Below, piece by piece: positions 1 to 8,925 of a DNA stretch of 55,142 bases. This DNA is from Alloyangia mangrovi (GTDB lineage: Bacteria > Pseudomonadota > Alphaproteobacteria > Rhodobacterales > Rhodobacteraceae), in contig NZ_NTHN02000035.1 in NCBI RefSeq assembly GCF_002300555.2, positions 1 through 55,142 on the forward strand, in the 5' to 3' direction. The notes beneath the pieces were generated by a model. It was not told the DNA's origin. It ran no database searches and saw only the letters and a list, made by a program, of their open reading frames with translations. The first letter of the stretch is position 1. Each line of letters opens with the position of its first letter. Made by a program: the position numbers and the translations under genes.

Positions 1-91
1 CGAGTGGCGGGCGGCCGGGCCGGGGCCGGGCCGGGCTGAGTTGGCTGTCGCTGTTCCGCGCGGCCTGAGCGCCGGACGGACTGCCGCGCCT
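1..91. other. Window edge, no gene assigned
   Basis: The first 91 bases are very GC-rich (runs of ggccgg). Plus-strand frame 1 reads from the edge to a TGA at 37-39, so this could be the last dozen codons of a gene lying outside the window, but the residues (mostly Gly, Ala, Arg) identify nothing. The rest is the 3' flank of the minus-strand NUDIX gene. Confidence 0.3.
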
Positions 92-490
92 TCAGTCGGC
101 GGAACGACTGTCCATGTAGCCGCGCAGCACGGTGCGGAAATGCGGGATGGCGTCCTCGCGGGAGATGAACTCCTCGGGGGGCATCATCATCCAGCCCTCG
201 CCTTCGCCGCCCCAGATCACGTCACCGACGCGCTCGGCGGGCAGGTGCGCCGCGTAGTACCACAAGCCGTCTTGCAGCTGCTCCCAGCTCACCGCCTCGC
301 GCGGAAGATCGAGCCCGACTTCCTCGACCGTCTCACGCAGGGCGCAGTCGATGCCGCTCTCGCCTTCCTCGCGGGTGCCGCCGGGAAAGTCGAGATAGCC
401 GGGCCAGGGGATGCCCTCGGTATGGTCGCGACGCAGGATCAGCAGATCGCTGCCGAGAAAGAGGATGAGCTTGGCGCCTCTGAATTCCAT
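92..490 (-). CDS. NUDIX hydrolase
   Basis: A 132-residue single-domain NUDIX protein, a family that hydrolyses nucleoside diphosphates linked to another group. The NUDIX box is complete at about residues 38-60: a Gly, then Glu after five residues, then RETVEEVGL after seven more, which supplies the metal-binding glutamates. I chose the ATG at 490 because GGAGA sits just upstream and the longer reading (to 685) runs into dinB on the other strand and lacks family similarity. It is divergent from dinB, with about 78 bases between the two starts that must hold both promoters. The substrate cannot be read from the sequence; a house-cleaning role is an inference. Confidence 0.85.
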   Translation of the reverse strand: MEFRGAKLILFLGSDLLILRRDHTEGIPWPGYLDFPGGTREEGESGIDCALRETVEEVGLDLPREAVSWEQLQDGLWYYAAHLPAERVGDVIWGGEGEGWMMMPPEEFISREDAIPHFRTVLRGYMDSRSAD

Positions 491-568
491 CGTGTCTCCG
501 GGCAATGGCACTGGTACGGGGGAAAGCCTATAGTGCCGAGGTAACACCTGTTGCCGGAATTGCCACCC

Positions 569-1823
569 ATGCCCGCGCTTTGCCGCGACTGCCTTGCCGA
601 ATTCGACCACGGATCGCGCTGCCCGAGCTGCGGACGCCCGCGGATCGTGCGCCACGACGAGCTTTGGGACCTCTCGATCGCGCATATGGATTGCGACGCC
701 TTCTACGCCACGGTGGAGAAACGGGAAAATCCCGAGTTGGCCGACAAGCCGGTGATCGTCGGTGGCGGCAAGCGGGGGGGTGGTGTCGACCGCCTGCTAC
801 GTCGCCCGCATCCGTGGCGTGCGCTCGGCCATGCCGATGTTCCAGGCACTGAAGCTCTGTCCCGACGCGGTGGTGGTCAAGCCGCGGATGGAGCTCTACG
901 TCGAGGTCTCGCGGCAGATCCGCGCGCTGATGGAGGAGCTGACCCCCGCGATCGAGCCACTGTCCCTGGACGAGGCCTTTCTCGATCTCACCGGCACGGC
1001 GCGACTGCACGGCCATCCGCCGGCGGTGATGATGGCGCGGCTGGTCAAGCGCATGCGCGAGGAGCTGGGGGTGACCGGCTCGGTCGGCCTGTCGCACAAC
1101 AAGTTTCTGGCCAAGATCGCTTCGGACCTCGACAAGCCGCATGGGTTCTCGGTGATCGGCAAGGCCGAGACCGCCGAGTTCCTGCGCCCTAAGTCGGTGC
1201 GGATGATCTGGGGCGTGGGCATGGCCTCTCAGGAGGCGCTGGAGCGTGCCGGGATCCGCACCTTCGAGGACCTGCTGCGCTGGGAGCAGCGCGATCTCAT
1301 CGCCCGCTTCGGGTCGTTGGGGCAGCGGCTTTACCACCTCGCCCGGGGCGAGGACACGCGGCGGGTGATGCGCAATGCGCCGATCAAGTCGATCTCCAAC
1401 GAGACCACCTTCAACGAGGACACCGGTGATCACGCCCTGCTCGACGGGCACCTCTGGCGCATGTGCGAGAAGGTCGCCGACCGGGCCAAGGCCAAGGGGC
1501 TGGCCGGGCGGGTGGTGACGCTGAAGGTCAAGCGCGCCGATTTCAAGCTGATCACCCGGCGGCAGTCGCTGGGCGATGCCACGCAGATGGCCGACCGCAT
1601 CTACCGCGTGGCCCGCGGCATGCTCGACGGGCTGGAGCGGCAGGGGCCGTGGCGGCTCTTGGGGGCGGGGATCTCCGAGCTGGTGAGCGCCGAGCAGGCG
1701 GACCGGGGCGGCGATCTTCTGGATCCGGACGCAGGCAAGCGCGCTGCGGCGGAACGGGCAACGGATGCGATCCGCGCCCGATTTGGCGATGCGGCGATCG
1801 TGAAGGGCCGGGCGTTGCGCTGA
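569..1823 (+). pseudogene. dinB: DNA polymerase IV (DinB), frame broken by one extra G
   Basis: Y-family translesion polymerase of about 417 residues, read in two frames. The first part, from ATG 569, has an N-terminal CxxC/CxxC motif (CRDC, CPSCG), then the catalytic start [12 protein letters not shown] and VIVGGGKRG. The second frame continues with [19 protein letters not shown], the acidic SLDEAFLDL motif, the thumb and the little-finger domain. The frames join at a run of seven G at 774-780. Six G would give one uninterrupted family-length protein, so a base-calling insertion is the likely cause. The CxxC pair before the polymerase fold is typical of alphaproteobacterial DinB and probably binds zinc. 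It ends two bases before the convergent DUF3775 gene. Confidence 0.85.
774..780. repeat. Seven-G tract at the dinB frame break
   Basis: The run of seven G is where dinB changes frame; removing one G restores the reading [16 protein letters not shown]. See the finding on G tracts. Confidence 0.9.
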
Positions 1824-1825
1824 GC

Positions 1826-2155
1826 TCAGCTGCCGCGGTTCAGCAGCTCGTCCTCTTCGTCCTCGGGATCGAACCCGAGCGCCTCGAGCCCCGCTTCGAG
1901 GTTGTCGGCCAGATGCGGTGTGCCGATCAGGTAGTCGGCGGTCGGGGTGGAGGCCTCGGACAGGGCCGTGCCATAGGCCTCGTCCCATTCGTCGGCGTCA
2001 AACGCCTCGCGGCCGATCCACATCACCGCCACAAGCGCGGCCTGTTCCTCTTCGCTCATGCGGTCGATGAAGCCGCGCAGCTCACCCTCGGCCCGTTCGA
2101 TCTCGCGGGCCATCAGGATCACGGCGGCAACCGTGCGGACGCTGATTTCTTCCAT
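1826..2155 (-). CDS. DUF3775 domain-containing protein
   Basis: A 109-residue acidic, helical cytosolic protein beginning MEEISVRTVAAVILMAREIE. It matches my memory of the DUF3775 family, which is found in alphaproteobacteria and has no assigned function. The start at 2155 is supported by a strong AAAGGAGA ribosome site a few bases upstream; the longer reading has a basic, low-complexity N-terminus without that site. It carries WIGREAFDADEWDEA in the middle and a Glu/Asp-rich tail (PEDEEDEL). It converges on dinB with a two-base gap, so there is no room for a separate terminator. Confidence 0.75.
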   Translation of the reverse strand: MEEISVRTVAAVILMAREIERAEGELRGFIDRMSEEEQAALVAVMWIGREAFDADEWDEAYGTALSEASTPTADYLIGTPHLADNLEAGLEALGFDPEDEEDELLNRGS

Positions 2156-2246
2156 GGCGCGTCTCCTTTCGTCCCGCACACCATGGAGAAAAGCGTACAC
2201 CCCGACCTTGATCTGCGACAAGCGGCGCGTGGCCCGCGGCGGAAGC

Positions 2247-3264
2247 TCAGTAGGGCAGCGGCAGCGCGCGGCCGAGGACGTCGAGCGCGCTCTCGGCGAG
2301 CTGGTCGTGCACGGCGCCGCGCTCCTCGGCAGTGCTGCCGCAGAGCGCCGGATCGCCGCCTTCCTCCTCAAGAAGCTTGGCGCCGCCGGGGGTGCAGAGG
2401 GCGAAGAGATCGTAGAGATCGGCGCCTTGCAGCGGAAGCACCTCGATGCCGGTCTGGGCGGCGAGCCGTGCCTCGCCCGGCGCGGGCTGGTCGAGGCCGA
2501 AGATCGTCACAGGGGCGCTGCGCTCGGCAAGGCTAGAGGCGCGGAACTCGGCGAGATACTCAGGCGCGATGGCCAGCACCGCGCGCACGCGTTCGTCGCG
2601 GCGCGGCAGGGTCAGGGCCTGCGGGTCGACGCTCGCGGGATCGATGCCGCCGGTGGCGAACCAGTCGCAGTCCGCGGAGGGATGCGCCGTCCAGCAATTG
2701 CGCGCGTAGGCGCCCTCGTCGATCATCCCGCCGGCGAGCATCATCGCCGCGGTACCGCCGAGCGCCACGCCAGCCACCGCCACGCGGCTCTCGTCGATGC
2801 GCATCTGCCAGTCGGGGTCATTGAGCAGCAGGTCGAGCGCCTGCCCCAGCTCTGCCGGGCGCCGCCATATCTCGCCGAGCGCCGTGGCCGGATCGCGCGG
2901 ACGCTGGCCGCTCACCTCGGCGACGATATAGCCGCCTTCGGCCAGCCGCGCCGCCAGCCAGGCGCCGGTCTGCTCGGCCGAGCGCCGTCCGCCGTGCGAG
3001 AGCAGCACCAGCGGCAGCTTGCCGGGCAGGGGGGGAGGCTTCGCGCTGTGCGGGGGTGCCCTCGAAGACCGCGTTGCGGCCGACGAGCTCCGAGACGCCG
3101 CCGCCGCTCTGCGCGGGGTACCAGATGGTCATCGACACGCCGCGGCCGAAATTCGCGTCGGGGCGGATCATGCTGCTGACCCCGACACCGGTCTTGTCGC
3201 CCGCGGCGTAGCCGGGAGCTGCAAGAAGCGCCGCAAGCGCGAGGCCGGTCAGGCGGGCAAGCAT
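2247..3264 (-). pseudogene. Secreted alpha/beta-hydrolase-like protein, frame broken; nucleophile Ser absent
   Basis: Two minus-strand frames together make a protein of about 338 residues. The N-terminal part (from ATG 3264) has a signal peptide with a LALAALLAAPGYAAG core. The downstream frame begins around LLSHGG, the oxyanion strand of alpha/beta-hydrolases resembling the dienelactone-hydrolase-like COG4188 group. The frames meet at a run of seven G (seven C on the coding strand) at 3029-3035; six would restore one frame. Apart from the break, the nucleophile elbow reads GVALGG where the family has GxSxG, so the catalytic Ser is Ala. Even when repaired the protein may not be an active esterase. 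Confidence 0.7.
3029..3035. repeat. Seven-G tract at the hydrolase frame break
   Basis: Seven G on the plus strand inside the minus-strand hydrolase gene. Reading through it with six bases joins the signal-peptide part to the LLSHGG part in one frame. Confidence 0.85.
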
Positions 3265-3294
3265 CCGATTTTCCTTGGCGAGTCGGTCGAAAAG

Positions 3295-4434
3295 TCAGGT
3301 CTGCCGTGGCAATGGCACGATACGCCCCTCGGGCGCCAGATCTTCGAAATCAAAATTGTCGAGTTTTTGGGCACGTCGTCCCGCTTTCTCGGCGCTGATG
3401 CGGATTTCCGAGAGGTCGCGGGCGGCCATGCCGAAGTGGCGGTCGAGGTTTTCCACGCGCCCCTCGAGGCGCTCGATGTCCTGGTGCAGCAGCCCAAGCT
3501 CGCGGCGGATCGCCCCGGCCTGCTCGCGCATGCGGGCATCCTTGAGCACCGCACGCAGGGTGTTCAGGGTCGCCATGCAGGTGGTCGGCGAGACGATCCA
3601 GACCCGCAGCGAGAAGCCCTCGCGCACCACCTCGGGGAAGCTGGCGTGCAGCTCGGCGTAGACCGCTTCGGAGGGCAGGAACATCAGCGCACTATCGGCC
3701 GTCTCGCCATCGAGGATGTAGCGGTCCGAGATATCCCGCAGGTGCTTGCGGACCGAGATGCGGAAGGCCTGCGAGGCGCGCTGCTTGGCCTCGGGGGTCT
3801 CGGCGCGGCGCAGCATCTCGTAGGCCTCGAGCGGGAACTTGGCATCGACGACGATATGGCCCGGCGGCTCGGGCAGCTTGATCAGGCAATCGGCGCGGCG
3901 CCCGTTCGAGAGCGTCGCCTGCATCGCGTAGGCGTCGGGGGGCAGTGCTTTCGAGACGATGTCGTTGAGCTGGATCTCTCCGAAGGCGCCGCGGGTCTGC
4001 TTGTTCGACAGGATGTCCTGCAGCGACAGCACGTCGCCCGACAGCCTCGTGATATTCTCCTGCGCCTTGTCGATGGTCTTCAGCCGCTCCTGAAGCTGAC
4101 CCAGCGAATGGGCGGTGCGGCGGGCGGTGCCATGCAGGTTCTCGGTCATGTTCTGCTGCACCTGCGCCAGCCGCTTTTCCATGAGCTGCAGCATGGCGTT
4201 CTGGCTCTTCACCTGCGCCTCGGAGACATGGTGCAGCCCCCCGGCGAGCCTTTCCTGCCCTTCGGAGAGCGCCTGCACCCGCTGCGAGAGCTGGCTGAGC
4301 GGATAGCCGAGCCGGGCGGCGCGGTTCGAGGCGCGGATCGACAGGATCAGCAGCAGGGCAAGCAGGGCCGCGCCCGCGGCGGCCCAGAGGCGCGGGTCGT
4401 CGAAGCCGATGGTCTGCCCGGCGATCTCGATCAT
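3295..4434 (-). CDS. rmuC: DNA recombination protein RmuC
   Basis: A 379-residue RmuC-family protein, linked in E. coli to limiting recombination at inverted repeats. One N-terminal membrane segment (about residues 12-30) is followed by a long coiled coil (SQLSQRVQALSEGQERL onward, to about 130). Then comes the nuclease-like core with GAFGEIQL, ADCLIKLPE, VVDAKFPLEAY and MFLPSEAVYAEL. The AKFPLE stretch matches the family's PD-(D/E)XK-like region. The ATG at 4434 overlaps the mutL stop (ATGA), so translation is probably coupled to mutL and the pair forms a repair operon. The longer start is rejected because it lies wholly within mutL. Confidence 0.93.
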   Translation of the reverse strand: MIEIAGQTIGFDDPRLWAAAGAALLALLLILSIRASNRAARLGYPLSQLSQRVQALSEGQERLAGGLHHVSEAQVKSQNAMLQLMEKRLAQVQQNMTENLHGTARRTAHSLGQLQERLKTIDKAQENITRLSGDVLSLQDILSNKQTRGAFGEIQLNDIVSKALPPDAYAMQATLSNGRRADCLIKLPEPPGHIVVDAKFPLEAYEMLRRAETPEAKQRASQAFRISVRKHLRDISDRYILDGETADSALMFLPSEAVYAELHASFPEVVREGFSLRVWIVSPTTCMATLNTLRAVLKDARMREQAGAIRRELGLLHQDIERLEGRVENLDRHFGMAARDLSEIRISAEKAGRRAQKLDNFDFEDLAPEGRIVPLPRQT

Positions 4435-6416
4435 GTGCGGCCGAAGAGCCTCTCGATATCCGAAAGCTTCAGCTCCACATAGGTGGGGCGGCCGTGGTTG
4501 CACTGGCCGGAATGCGGCGTCGCCTCCATCTCGCGTAGCAGGGCGTTCATCTCCTCGGCGCGCATGCGGCGGCCCGAGCGGATCGACCCATGGCAGGCCA
4601 CGCGCGACAGGATCGCCTCGAGCTTCTCCTGCACAAGCTGCGAGCTGCCGTAGTCCGACAGCTCGTCGAGGATGTCCTTGATCAGCGCCTCGGCGTTGAC
4701 CTCGCCGAGGATCGCCGGGGTCTCGCGCACTGCCAAGGCCGAACCGCCGAAGGGCTCCACCGAGAGGCCCATGCGCCCCAGGTCCTCGGCAATCTCGAGG
4801 AGGCGCGACAGGTCGTCCTGCGACAGCTCGACGATCTCGGGGATCAGCAGCGCCTGCGCGGCGACACCGCGTTCGGCCATCTGGCGCTTCAGCTTTTCAT
4901 AGACCAGCCGCTCGTGCGCCGCGTGCTGGTCGACGATGACGATGCCGCTCTCGGTCTGGGCGATGATATAGTTCTCGTGCACCTGCCCGCGGGCGGCGCC
5001 AAGCGGCAGCTGGGCGGCCTCGGATTCTGCGCCGGCCTCCTCGACCACGCGGCCTGACCAGCTGCCCTGCATCTCGGCAAAGCCCTGCGTCTGCACCGGG
5101 GGCACGCGCGGCGGGGCCGGGACGAAGTTCGGATCGGGCGCCTGCGCGGCATAGGCGGCGCTGCGTGCACCGGCCGAGGGTCGGTCCATCTGGTAGACGC
5201 GGGCGTGGCCCGGGGTGGCCGGGGCCGCGCCCAGAGGTGCGCCGCCGCCATAGGCGCCGAAACTGTCCGTGTGCGAGGGCTGCCGGTGCAGAGGTATCTG
5301 CCCCTCCATGCCAGTCTGAGGCCGCATCTCTGGCCGTAGCGCCGCAAGCGTGTCGGCGGCGACGGTGCTCGACGCGCGGTGCCCGGCCCCCGCCAGCGCC
5401 TGCCGCAGCGCCGAGACGATCAGCCCGCGCACCAGACCCGGCTCGCGGAAGCGAACCTCGGATTTCGCCGGGTGGACGTTGACGTCCACAAGGTGCGGAT
5501 CGCAGTCGACGAAGAGCGCCACCGCCGGGTGCCGGTCGCGGCTGAGGTAGTCCGCATAGGCCCCCCGCAGCGCGCCGTAGAGCAGCTTGTCCTGCACCGG
5601 GCGGCCATTGACGAAGAGATGCTGCGCCACCGAAGAGCCGCGCGAATAGGTCGGCAGCGCGGCGTAACCGGTCAGCCGGAAGCCGTCACGCTCGGCGTCG
5701 ATGGCAAGCGCGTTGTCGGTGAACTCGGCGCCCAGCACCTGCGCCAGCCGGCCCCGGAGTGCGTCGAAGAGATCGCCGGAGACCGCATCGGCGCGGAAGC
5801 TCACCCGGTCCTTGCCCTGCGAGACATCGCGCAGGGTAAATCCCACCGAGGGCTCGGCCATGGCAAGCCGCTTCATCACGTCCGAGATCGACATCATCTC
5901 GGCGCGGTCGGTGCGCAGGAACTTCAGTCGCGCGGGCGTGGCGAAGAAGAGATCGCGCAGGGCGACCACCGTGCCGGGGTTCAGCGCCGCCGGTTTCACC
6001 GCGCCCATCTGCCCGCCCGAGACCGCGATCTCGGCCCCGTCCTGCCCGGCGACGCGGCTCTGGATGGTCAGCCGGCCCACGGCGCCCAGTGAAGGCAGCG
6101 CCTCGCCGCGGAAACCGAAACTGTGGATGTTCAGCAGATCCGAGCCGTCGATTTTCGAGGTGGCATGGCGCGACAGCGCCAGCGGCAGCTCTTCCGGCCC
6201 CATGCCGCAGCCGTCGTCGCTCACCCGGATCAGCGTCTTGCCGCCGTCGGCGATTTCCACCGTGACGCGGGTCGCCCCTGCGTCGATGGCATTCTCCACC
6301 AGCTCCTTGACCGCCGAGGCCGGGCGCTCGACCACCTCGCCGGCGGCGATGCGATTGATCGCGGCCTCGTCGAGCTGTCGGATGACGGGACGCATATTGG
6401 GGCTGTGGGTGTTCAT
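4431..6416 (-). CDS. mutL: DNA mismatch repair protein MutL
   Basis: A 661-residue MutL. The N-terminal GHKL ATPase is clear: NRIAAGEVVERPASAVKELVENAIDAG, DDGCGM and the SFGFRGEAL loop. The C-terminal domain carries the endonuclease motif DQHAAHERLVYE at about 496-507, with ACHGSIRSG near 607 and CNHGRPT near 638. This is therefore a nicking MutL of the type found in bacteria lacking MutH. A linker of about 150 residues rich in Pro and Ala joins the domains. The start at 6416 (MNTHSPNMRP) has a GGTGG site upstream; MRPVIRQL at 6395 is an alternative. The gene overlaps rmuC by four bases. Confidence 0.97.
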   Translation of the reverse strand: MNTHSPNMRPVIRQLDEAAINRIAAGEVVERPASAVKELVENAIDAGATRVTVEIADGGKTLIRVSDDGCGMGPEELPLALSRHATSKIDGSDLLNIHSFGFRGEALPSLGAVGRLTIQSRVAGQDGAEIAVSGGQMGAVKPAALNPGTVVALRDLFFATPARLKFLRTDRAEMMSISDVMKRLAMAEPSVGFTLRDVSQGKDRVSFRADAVSGDLFDALRGRLAQVLGAEFTDNALAIDAERDGFRLTGYAALPTYSRGSSVAQHLFVNGRPVQDKLLYGALRGAYADYLSRDRHPAVALFVDCDPHLVDVNVHPAKSEVRFREPGLVRGLIVSALRQALAGAGHRASSTVAADTLAALRPEMRPQTGMEGQIPLHRQPSHTDSFGAYGGGAPLGAAPATPGHARVYQMDRPSAGARSAAYAAQAPDPNFVPAPPRVPPVQTQGFAEMQGSWSGRVVEEAGAESEAAQLPLGAARGQVHENYIIAQTESGIVIVDQHAAHERLVYEKLKRQMAERGVAAQALLIPEIVELSQDDLSRLLEIAEDLGRMGLSVEPFGGSALAVRETPAILGEVNAEALIKDILDELSDYGSSQLVQEKLEAILSRVACHGSIRSGRRMRAEEMNALLREMEATPHSGQCNHGRPTYVELKLSDIERLFGRT

Positions 6417-6490
6417 GCCACCATACCTAGCAGGGATTTCGCGATTCTGGAACGGTTTGCGCCGCGAGGCGCTATGCGGGGGTGGCGCGG

Positions 6491-6967
6491 TCAGTCCGCT
6501 GCCAGCGGGGCCGCCTTGCCGCCGGAGACCTCTAGCGCATCCGCCGGGGTGACCACCACCATCAATCCGCGCCTGCCGCCGTTCAGCACGATCCGCTCGG
6601 CCCCCATCGCCGCCGCCTCGAAGGCCGTGGGCACGCGCTTCTTCTGCCCGAAGGGGCTGATGCCGCCGGTGTGCATCCCGGTCAGCCGCTCGGCCTTGGC
6701 CGGATCCATCATCTGCGCCGACTTTCCGCCGAAGGCGCTGGCGACGCGCTTCATCGACAGCGAGGCGCCCGAAGGTATCGCGGCGCAGCACGGCTTGCCA
6801 TCGACCTCGACCATCAGCGTCTTCAGCACCTTCTCGGGAGGCCAGCCGATCTCCTCGGCCGCATGCAACCCGATCTGCGCCTGTCCGGAGACGTAGTCAT
6901 ACTCCAGCAGCTCGAAGGCCACCTTGGCGCGCGCCAGCGCCTGAGTCGCCGGTGTGCCCTTGCTCAT
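6491..6967 (-). CDS. ybaK: YbaK/EbsC-type aminoacyl-tRNA deacylase
   Basis: A 158-residue protein of the YbaK/ProX editing family, which in E. coli hydrolyses Cys-tRNA(Pro) mischarged by prolyl-tRNA synthetase. It has the family fold marks VLKTLMVEVDG, the lysine-bearing LSMKRVASAFGGK, and the glycine-rich TGMHTGGISPFGQKKR substrate loop. It is full length. The start ATG at 6967 overlaps the DUF4186 stop by four bases (ATGA), placing it last in a three-gene run with YigZ and DUF4186. Specificity for Cys-tRNA(Pro) is inferred from the family. Confidence 0.9.
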   Translation of the reverse strand: MSKGTPATQALARAKVAFELLEYDYVSGQAQIGLHAAEEIGWPPEKVLKTLMVEVDGKPCCAAIPSGASLSMKRVASAFGGKSAQMMDPAKAERLTGMHTGGISPFGQKKRVPTAFEAAAMGAERIVLNGGRRGLMVVVTPADALEVSGGKAAPLAAD

Positions 6968-7326
6968 GCCCGATACCCCATCTGACGGTCGATCCACGCG
7001 ATGATGACCCCCACCACTTGCGCCTGCTCGTTTTCGCTCAGGGCGCGCCCGGCCGCCAGCCCGTGCCATTTCGCAAGGCACCCCCGGCAGCAGGTCGCCG
7101 TGGCGTGCTGCGCGACGAAGACCGGGTGGCCGCGCATCGGTGTCTGCTTGCCGTCGTTCTTCGGCTGCGCCGGGGCGAGCCGCTCGGCGATGAAATCCCG
7201 CGCATGGGAGAGGATCACCGCGCGGCCCTTCGCGTCGGCATAAGTGCGCTCCTTCGGGCCGAGCCGGAAGCGGCTGCGGAAGGTCGAACGGGCCAGCCGC
7301 TCGAACAGCTGCTCCGGGGCGTTCAC
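6964..7326 (-). CDS. DUF4186 domain-containing protein
   Basis: A 120-residue protein of the DUF4186 family, function unknown. It starts at a GTG (7326) that shares bases with the YigZ stop codon (GTGA); there is no usable ATG. It contains FRSRFRLGPKERTYA near the start, HARDFIAERLAPA in the middle and HATATCCRGCLAKWHG toward the C-terminus, where three Cys and nearby His could bind a metal. Four-base overlaps at both ends (YigZ before, YbaK after) indicate coupled translation in one operon, but do not reveal the role. Confidence 0.75.
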   Translation of the reverse strand: MNAPEQLFERLARSTFRSRFRLGPKERTYADAKGRAVILSHARDFIAERLAPAQPKNDGKQTPMRGHPVFVAQHATATCCRGCLAKWHGLAAGRALSENEQAQVVGVIIAWIDRQMGYRA

Positions 7327-7673
7327 TCCATACTCTCGAGATAGGTGCGCACCGCGTCCTGCACGTGGCGGAAGCGGTCGCCGCCGAGGTGCTTGCCGCC
7401 GTACCAGCGGGTGACCACGATGATGTGGCCCTTCAGTCCCTCGCGCTCGAGCATTCGCAGGATCACCATGCCCGCGCCGCTCTCGCCGTCGTCGTTCTTG
7501 ATCGGCGCCTCTTCGGTCAGAAGGCCCCAGGTGTTGTGCGTCGCCTTGGCGAACTTCTTGTTGCGCTTGAGCTCCTTGAGAAAGGCCTTGGCCTCGTCCT
7601 CGGAGGCGCAGGGCCCGCCCGAGACGGCGTATTTCGAGCCGCGGTCGCTGATGATGTTCTCGAGGATGCGCAT
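7323..7673 (-). CDS. YigZ/IMPACT family protein (N-terminal domain only)
   Basis: A 116-residue protein with the IMPACT/UPF0029 N-terminal fold: GSKYAVSGGP, ATHNTWGLL, NDDGESGAGM and VVTRWYGGKHLGGDRF. The E. coli-type YigZ is about 200 residues with a second ferredoxin-like domain; that domain is absent here, and the gene ends cleanly and overlaps DUF4186, so this looks like the natural short form. The IMPACT domain is linked to ribosome or translation control in eukaryotes; its bacterial role is not settled. It is first in a run of three minus-strand genes and probably supplies their promoter. Confidence 0.8.
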   Translation of the reverse strand: MRILENIISDRGSKYAVSGGPCASEDEAKAFLKELKRNKKFAKATHNTWGLLTEEAPIKNDDGESGAGMVILRMLEREGLKGHIIVVTRWYGGKHLGGDRFRHVQDAVRTYLESME

Positions 7674-7712
7674 GCCAGAGGGGTAAGCCGCGCCGCGTCC
7701 CTGCGCAAGCCT

Positions 7713-8768
7713 TCAGCTCCCGAGATAGCCCCGCTCGATCTCCAAGAGCCGCTGCTTGCGCCAGAGCCCGCCGCCGTAGCCGGTGAGCGAGCCATCCGCG
7801 CCGATCACCCGGTGGCAGGGGATCACCAGCGCGATCTGGTTGGCGCCATTGGCCTGCGCCACCGCCCGCGTGGCCGTGGGCCGCCCCAGCGCCTGCGCCA
7901 GCGCGCCATAACTGCGCGTCTCGCCCGCCGGAATCTCGCGCAGGGCGCGCCAGACCGACTTGGTGAACTCCGAACCGTGCAGCGCCAGCGGCGTGTCGAA
8001 GGCGGCGCTCTCCCCTGCGAAGAAGCGCGCCAGCTCCTCGCGGATCTGTTCCGAGGGGCCGAACGTCCCCACGCCGATCTCGCCGCCAGCGCCCTTGCGC
8101 AGCTTTTCCAACTCGCGCGGCAGCGCCTTGCGGTCCATGAACTCCAGCAGGTGCAGGTGCGACGTCGAGCACACGGACACCATGTCGCCGAGCGGCGTGG
8201 CGATCCAGTCCGCCCGCAGCAGCGCATCCGGCTTCAGCGCGCCCGGTGCCACGCCGAGCGCCTTGGCAAAGCCCGCGCGAAAGGCGCTGGCGCTCTCGAA
8301 CCCGGCGTCGAGCTGCGCCTCGATCACCGGCGCGCCCGAGGCCAGCGCCGTGAAGCCCTCGCGCAGCCGGCGCTGGCGGGCCATCTCGAGGAATGTCATA
8401 CCGAACTGCCGCTTGAAGGCGCGGCGCACGGTCGAGGGATCGAGCCCCATGGCCACGAGATCCGGTTCCGACCAGCGGAAGGCGGGGCGCGCGTCGAGCG
8501 CCTCCAGCAGCCGCGCGATCACCGGGTCGCTCTCGGCCATGGGCTTCAGCGGGTGACAGCGCTTGCAGGGGCGGAAGCCGGCGGCGATGCAGTCGCCCGC
8601 TGTCTCATGAAAGGTGCAATTGGCGCGCAGCGGTTTGCGCGCGGGGCAGGTCAGCCGGCAGAAGATGCCGGTCGAGGCGACGCAGACATAGGCCCGGCCA
8701 TCGTAGGAGGGGTCGCGGTCGAGCAGCGCCTGGTAGAGCGTGTCGGGATCTGGAAGGGTAAACAGCAT
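7713..8768 (-). CDS. ada: Ada: methyl-phosphotriester/O6-methylguanine repair protein and regulator
   Basis: A 351-residue full-length Ada. The N-terminal zinc domain has Cys at 37, 41, 68 and 71 (FCRLTC, RPCKRC), matching E. coli 38/42/69/72; C37 is the expected phosphotriester methyl acceptor. An AraC-type helix-turn-helix follows (RRAFKRQFGMTF, to about 180). The C-terminal methyltransferase domain ends with the active PCHRV motif (C318) and GYGGGLWRK. The protein both repairs alkylated DNA and, once methylated, activates the adaptive response. It stands alone, 157 bases from the divergent rhodanese gene. No alkA or alkB lies alongside. Confidence 0.96.
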   Translation of the reverse strand: MLFTLPDPDTLYQALLDRDPSYDGRAYVCVASTGIFCRLTCPARKPLRANCTFHETAGDCIAAGFRPCKRCHPLKPMAESDPVIARLLEALDARPAFRWSEPDLVAMGLDPSTVRRAFKRQFGMTFLEMARQRRLREGFTALASGAPVIEAQLDAGFESASAFRAGFAKALGVAPGALKPDALLRADWIATPLGDMVSVCSTSHLHLLEFMDRKALPRELEKLRKGAGGEIGVGTFGPSEQIREELARFFAGESAAFDTPLALHGSEFTKSVWRALREIPAGETRSYGALAQALGRPTATRAVAQANGANQIALVIPCHRVIGADGSLTGYGGGLWRKQRLLEIERGYLGS

Positions 8769-8925
8769 GGCACGAGTCTAGCCGATCCGCGTGCGGCGTG
8801 CCGCCGGAAATCAGGCGGCTATTCACATTCCTGCCGACGTACCGGCGCGGCCCTCTTGCCAAGAGGGCTGGCGGGCCCACATGTGATGAAAGATCGAATT
8901 TTCGAGATATGAAAGGAGCCGAGCG

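Noticed and set aside
774-780. G-tract phase variation of dinB, ispH and ade
   Set aside because: All breaks are +1 in the same direction, one gene is essential, and none is a surface antigen or restriction gene. Base-calling error is the simpler explanation, though reads are needed.
528-1988. Long minus-strand open frame opposite dinB and similar long antisense frames (e.g. 19593-21212 +, 39633-40949 +, 30213-31868 -)
   Set aside because: They lie opposite well-identified genes, are rich in Arg, Ala, Gly and Pro, and have no family motifs. High G+C makes such shadow frames common.
6491-7673. YigZ-DUF4186-YbaK run as a possible defence or toxin system
   Set aside because: Two of the three are known housekeeping families, and the tight overlaps are ordinary operon features.
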